A DNA stretch of 7,805 nucleotides from an uncultured Clostridia bacterium (GTDB lineage Bacteria > Bacillota > Clostridia > Christensenellales > Aristaeellaceae), in contig CAKTTL010000116.1 of the NCBI GenBank assembly GCA_934615235.1, positions 1 through 7,805 on the forward strand. Reading direction: 5' to 3'. This document shows positions 6,487 to 7,805 of this stretch, in pieces. The notes under the pieces were generated by a model that was not told where the DNA came from, did no database searches, and was given only the letters and a program-made list of their open reading frames with translations. Every line of letters starts with the position of its first letter. Within the stretch, counting starts at the first letter, position 1. The translations under genes and the position numbers were made by a program.

Positions 6487-6504
6487 GGAAAAAAGTTTTT
6501 CAGC

Positions 6505-6533
6505 TTGACGCTCCGAACGGTTTCCTGTATAGT
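6505..6533 (+). promoter_or_regulatory. Sigma-A promoter of the SH3b gene pair
   Basis: TTGACG (6505-6510), a 17-bp spacer and TATAGT (6528-6533): each hexamer is one base from consensus and the spacing is ideal. A-tract and T-tract DNA directly upstream (6488-6501, an inverted GAAAAA-AG-TTTTTC) could act as an UP element and also overlaps the -35 region of the divergent dnaE promoter. The ribosome site GGAGGT (6560-6565) lies eight bases before the ATG at 6574. Confidence 0.85.
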
Positions 6534-6573
6534 TACTTTTGTAAAAAAGGAAAACGATGGGAGGTAACGATTC

Positions 6574-7218
6574 ATGAAACGCATACAAATCCGCGCGCTC
6601 ACACTCGCAATACTCCTCACGCTTACCCTTTGCCTGCTGCCGACGATGGCGGGGGCGTATCATCTGGAACCGGCGGAGCTGAAATTTACCGTCGGGGAAG
6701 ATAAGGAACTATCATTCAGGTGTGTATCTGACCCGGGAGATGCTAAGACAAAAGGTAAGGCGATTTCACCTCAGACGACGTGCCCGGAATGCGGTCTGAA
6801 AGCCGAGGGCAGGATGGAGAATAATGAAACGTACTTCATGGTTTACGGCACGCCCACCAAGGTGGGAGACTGTTCTGTGAGTTTGACACTCAAATTCTGG
6901 GACGGGCCAGATGTGACGCTGAAAATTCCGATCATCATCCGCGAGAAGGAAACGCCGGTTACCCCCACCGTCCCCACGGTTGTGGACAACGTAATCTACA
7001 ACGCCGCGCCGGAGCATGAGCAGGCGCTCATCCGGGGCGTGAGGGAATGGTGCAACGTCCGCGCAGGCGCGGGGACGGACAGCGCCGTTATCGGCCGGGC
7101 AAACCTCGGCCAGCAGATTTCGCTCCTGCGCTGGAACGCGGACGAATCGTGGTGCTTCGTCGAGTTCAACGGCCTGCAGGGCTGGATCGCCAAACAGTTC
7201 ATTCTGCCGATCAAGTAA
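6574..7218 (+). CDS. Secreted protein with Ig-like domain and SH3b domain (paralog 1)
   Basis: A 214-residue exported protein, probably acting at the cell envelope. Residues 1-28 are a signal peptide: KR, a hydrophobic core, LLPTMAGA, with cleavage after AGA. About 29-123 is a predicted beta domain; GLKAE at 74-78 and VYGTPTKVGD at 90-99 recall the He_PIG-type bacterial Ig-like fold (GL...GTPT..G). It holds Cys at 50, 70, 73 and 100, the middle two as CPEC. A Thr/Pro linker (127-136) leads to a bacterial SH3 domain at about 155-211: EWCNVRAGAGTDSAVIG, then GQQISLL, WCFVEFNGLQGWI. SH3b domains usually bind peptidoglycan or surface ligands; no hydrolase or anchoring domain is present, so it may be a binding or sensing protein. 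The next gene, a close paralog, starts 15 bases downstream. Start fixed by GGAGGT eight bases upstream and the signal peptide. Confidence 0.85.
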   Translation: MKRIQIRALTLAILLTLTLCLLPTMAGAYHLEPAELKFTVGEDKELSFRCVSDPGDAKTKGKAISPQTTCPECGLKAEGRMENNETYFMVYGTPTKVGDCSVSLTLKFWDGPDVTLKIPIIIREKETPVTPTVPTVVDNVIYNAAPEHEQALIRGVREWCNVRAGAGTDSAVIGRANLGQQISLLRWNADESWCFVEFNGLQGWIAKQFILPIK

Positions 7219-7233
7219 GGGGAGGGCACAGAC

Positions 7234-7805
7234 ATGAAGAAAGCGGCATATCGGCTGGTTTCGCTTGCACTCATGATTGCACTCTGCCTGCTGCCAACGA
7301 TGGCGGGGGCGATCTATCTTGACAAAACGGAACTGGAATTTATCGTCGGGGAACCTGCGGATAAATTGGTTCAGTGCAAACTTAATGAGGGCGAAGACGG
7401 AGAACCCAACATTGATATTATCCCCAACAATGAGGAAGAGCAATATGGCCTGAAGGCGTGGAAAACAGGGAAATCATTGGTTACGATAAAGGGCACGCCG
7501 ATCAAGGAAGGCGACTATATTCAACGCTTTCTGGTTATATACGGGAGTGCGGATCCAATTTATTTAGAAGTTCATATTTACATCCGCGCGAAGGAAACGC
7601 CGGTTGCGCCCGCCGTTCCCACGGTTGTGGACAACGTAATCTATAACGCCGCGCCGGAGCATGAGCAGGCGCTCATCCGGGGCGTGAAGGAGTGGTGCAA
7701 CGTCCGCGCAGGCGCGGGAACAAACAGCGCCGTAATCGGCCGGGCAAACCTCGGCCAGCAGATTTCGCTCCTGCGCTGGAACGCGGACGAATCGTGGTGC
7801 TTCGT
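7234..7805 (+). CDS. Secreted Ig-like/SH3b protein (paralog 2), cut by window end
   Basis: Open frame from ATG 7234 to the window edge (190 full codons, no stop), with GGAGG at 7221-7225 eight bases upstream and 15 bases after the paralog 1 stop, so an operon. It has the same plan. The signal peptide is MKKAAYRLVSLALMIALC then LLPTMAGA, cleaved before IYL. The diverged Ig-like domain shares only TELEFIVGE, GLKA, KGTPIKEGD and IYIRAKETP with the first protein. A linker with VAPAVPTVV precedes the SH3b domain, EWCNVRAGAGTNSAVIG to WCF, where the window ends. Central Cys residues differ: the CPEC pair is missing. The DNA from the linker on (7591-7805) matches 6946-7160 at 204 of 215 positions, with four amino-acid changes. 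The role is unknown beyond probable envelope binding; the C-terminus lies outside the window and could hold more domains. Confidence 0.85.
   Translation, partial: MKKAAYRLVSLALMIALCLLPTMAGAIYLDKTELEFIVGEPADKLVQCKLNEGEDGEPNIDIIPNNEEEQYGLKAWKTGKSLVTIKGTPIKEGDYIQRFLVIYGSADPIYLEVHIYIRAKETPVAPAVPTVVDNVIYNAAPEHEQALIRGVKEWCNVRAGAGTNSAVIGRANLGQQISLLRWNADESWCF

Noticed and set aside
6488..6501. Inverted GAAAAA-AG-TTTTTC as a terminator
   Set aside because: The stem is only A/T plus one G/C pair, with no following T run; it fits better as A-tract promoter DNA between the divergent genes.
5612..6508. 298-codon plus-strand open frame over the dnaE start and both promoters
   Set aside because: It mirrors PHP-domain codons of dnaE and reads through the divergent promoter region; no ribosome site.
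6766..7443. 225-codon minus-strand open frame opposite the SH3b gene pair
   Set aside because: It crosses the boundary of two well-supported signal-peptide genes with good ribosome sites; the product has no recognisable features.

Overview
The window is GC-rich, bacterial and densely coded. The long DnaE-type DNA polymerase III alpha subunit, strong AGGAGG-type ribosome sites, sigma-A-like promoters, a small ImmA/IrrE-type protein and secreted SH3b proteins all fit a high-GC member of the Firmicutes (Clostridia). That placement is inference; no rRNA or other taxonomic marker is present.

Layout. Everything from 1 to about 6451 is transcribed leftward (minus strand) in two units. The first starts at a promoter at 6458-6486 and holds dnaE (2903-6451) and a small membrane protein (2253-2906), joined by an ATGA stop/start overlap. 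It runs into an array of three 157-158 bp repeat units (1782-2250) plus a related outlying hairpin (1695-1736), which is rich in long perfect inverted repeats. The second unit starts at a promoter at 1595-1623 and holds a 78-residue ImmA/IrrE-like putative metallopeptidase (1337-1573), then a family-2 glycosyltransferase with TPR-like helices (213-1295). After a 178-bp interval with a doubtful 61-codon ORF, it ends at a strong intrinsic terminator (1-34). Rightward from 6505 a good promoter drives two tandem genes for secreted proteins with an Ig-like domain and an SH3b domain (6574-7218, and 7234 to beyond the window edge).

How the genes relate. dnaE is a core replication gene and sits next to accessory-looking surface functions; nothing indicates a shared pathway. 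The most notable points are: (1) two tandem secreted paralogs with conserved signal peptides and about 95% identical SH3b DNA around a strongly diverged central domain; (2) the hairpin repeat array, whose stems show compensatory base changes; (3) a dnaE promoter whose predicted start site falls on the ATG, implying a leaderless message; (4) a minimal HExxH protein paired with a glycosyltransferase that has a nine-G run at its start region. No tRNA, rRNA, CRISPR array, transposase or phage structural gene was seen.
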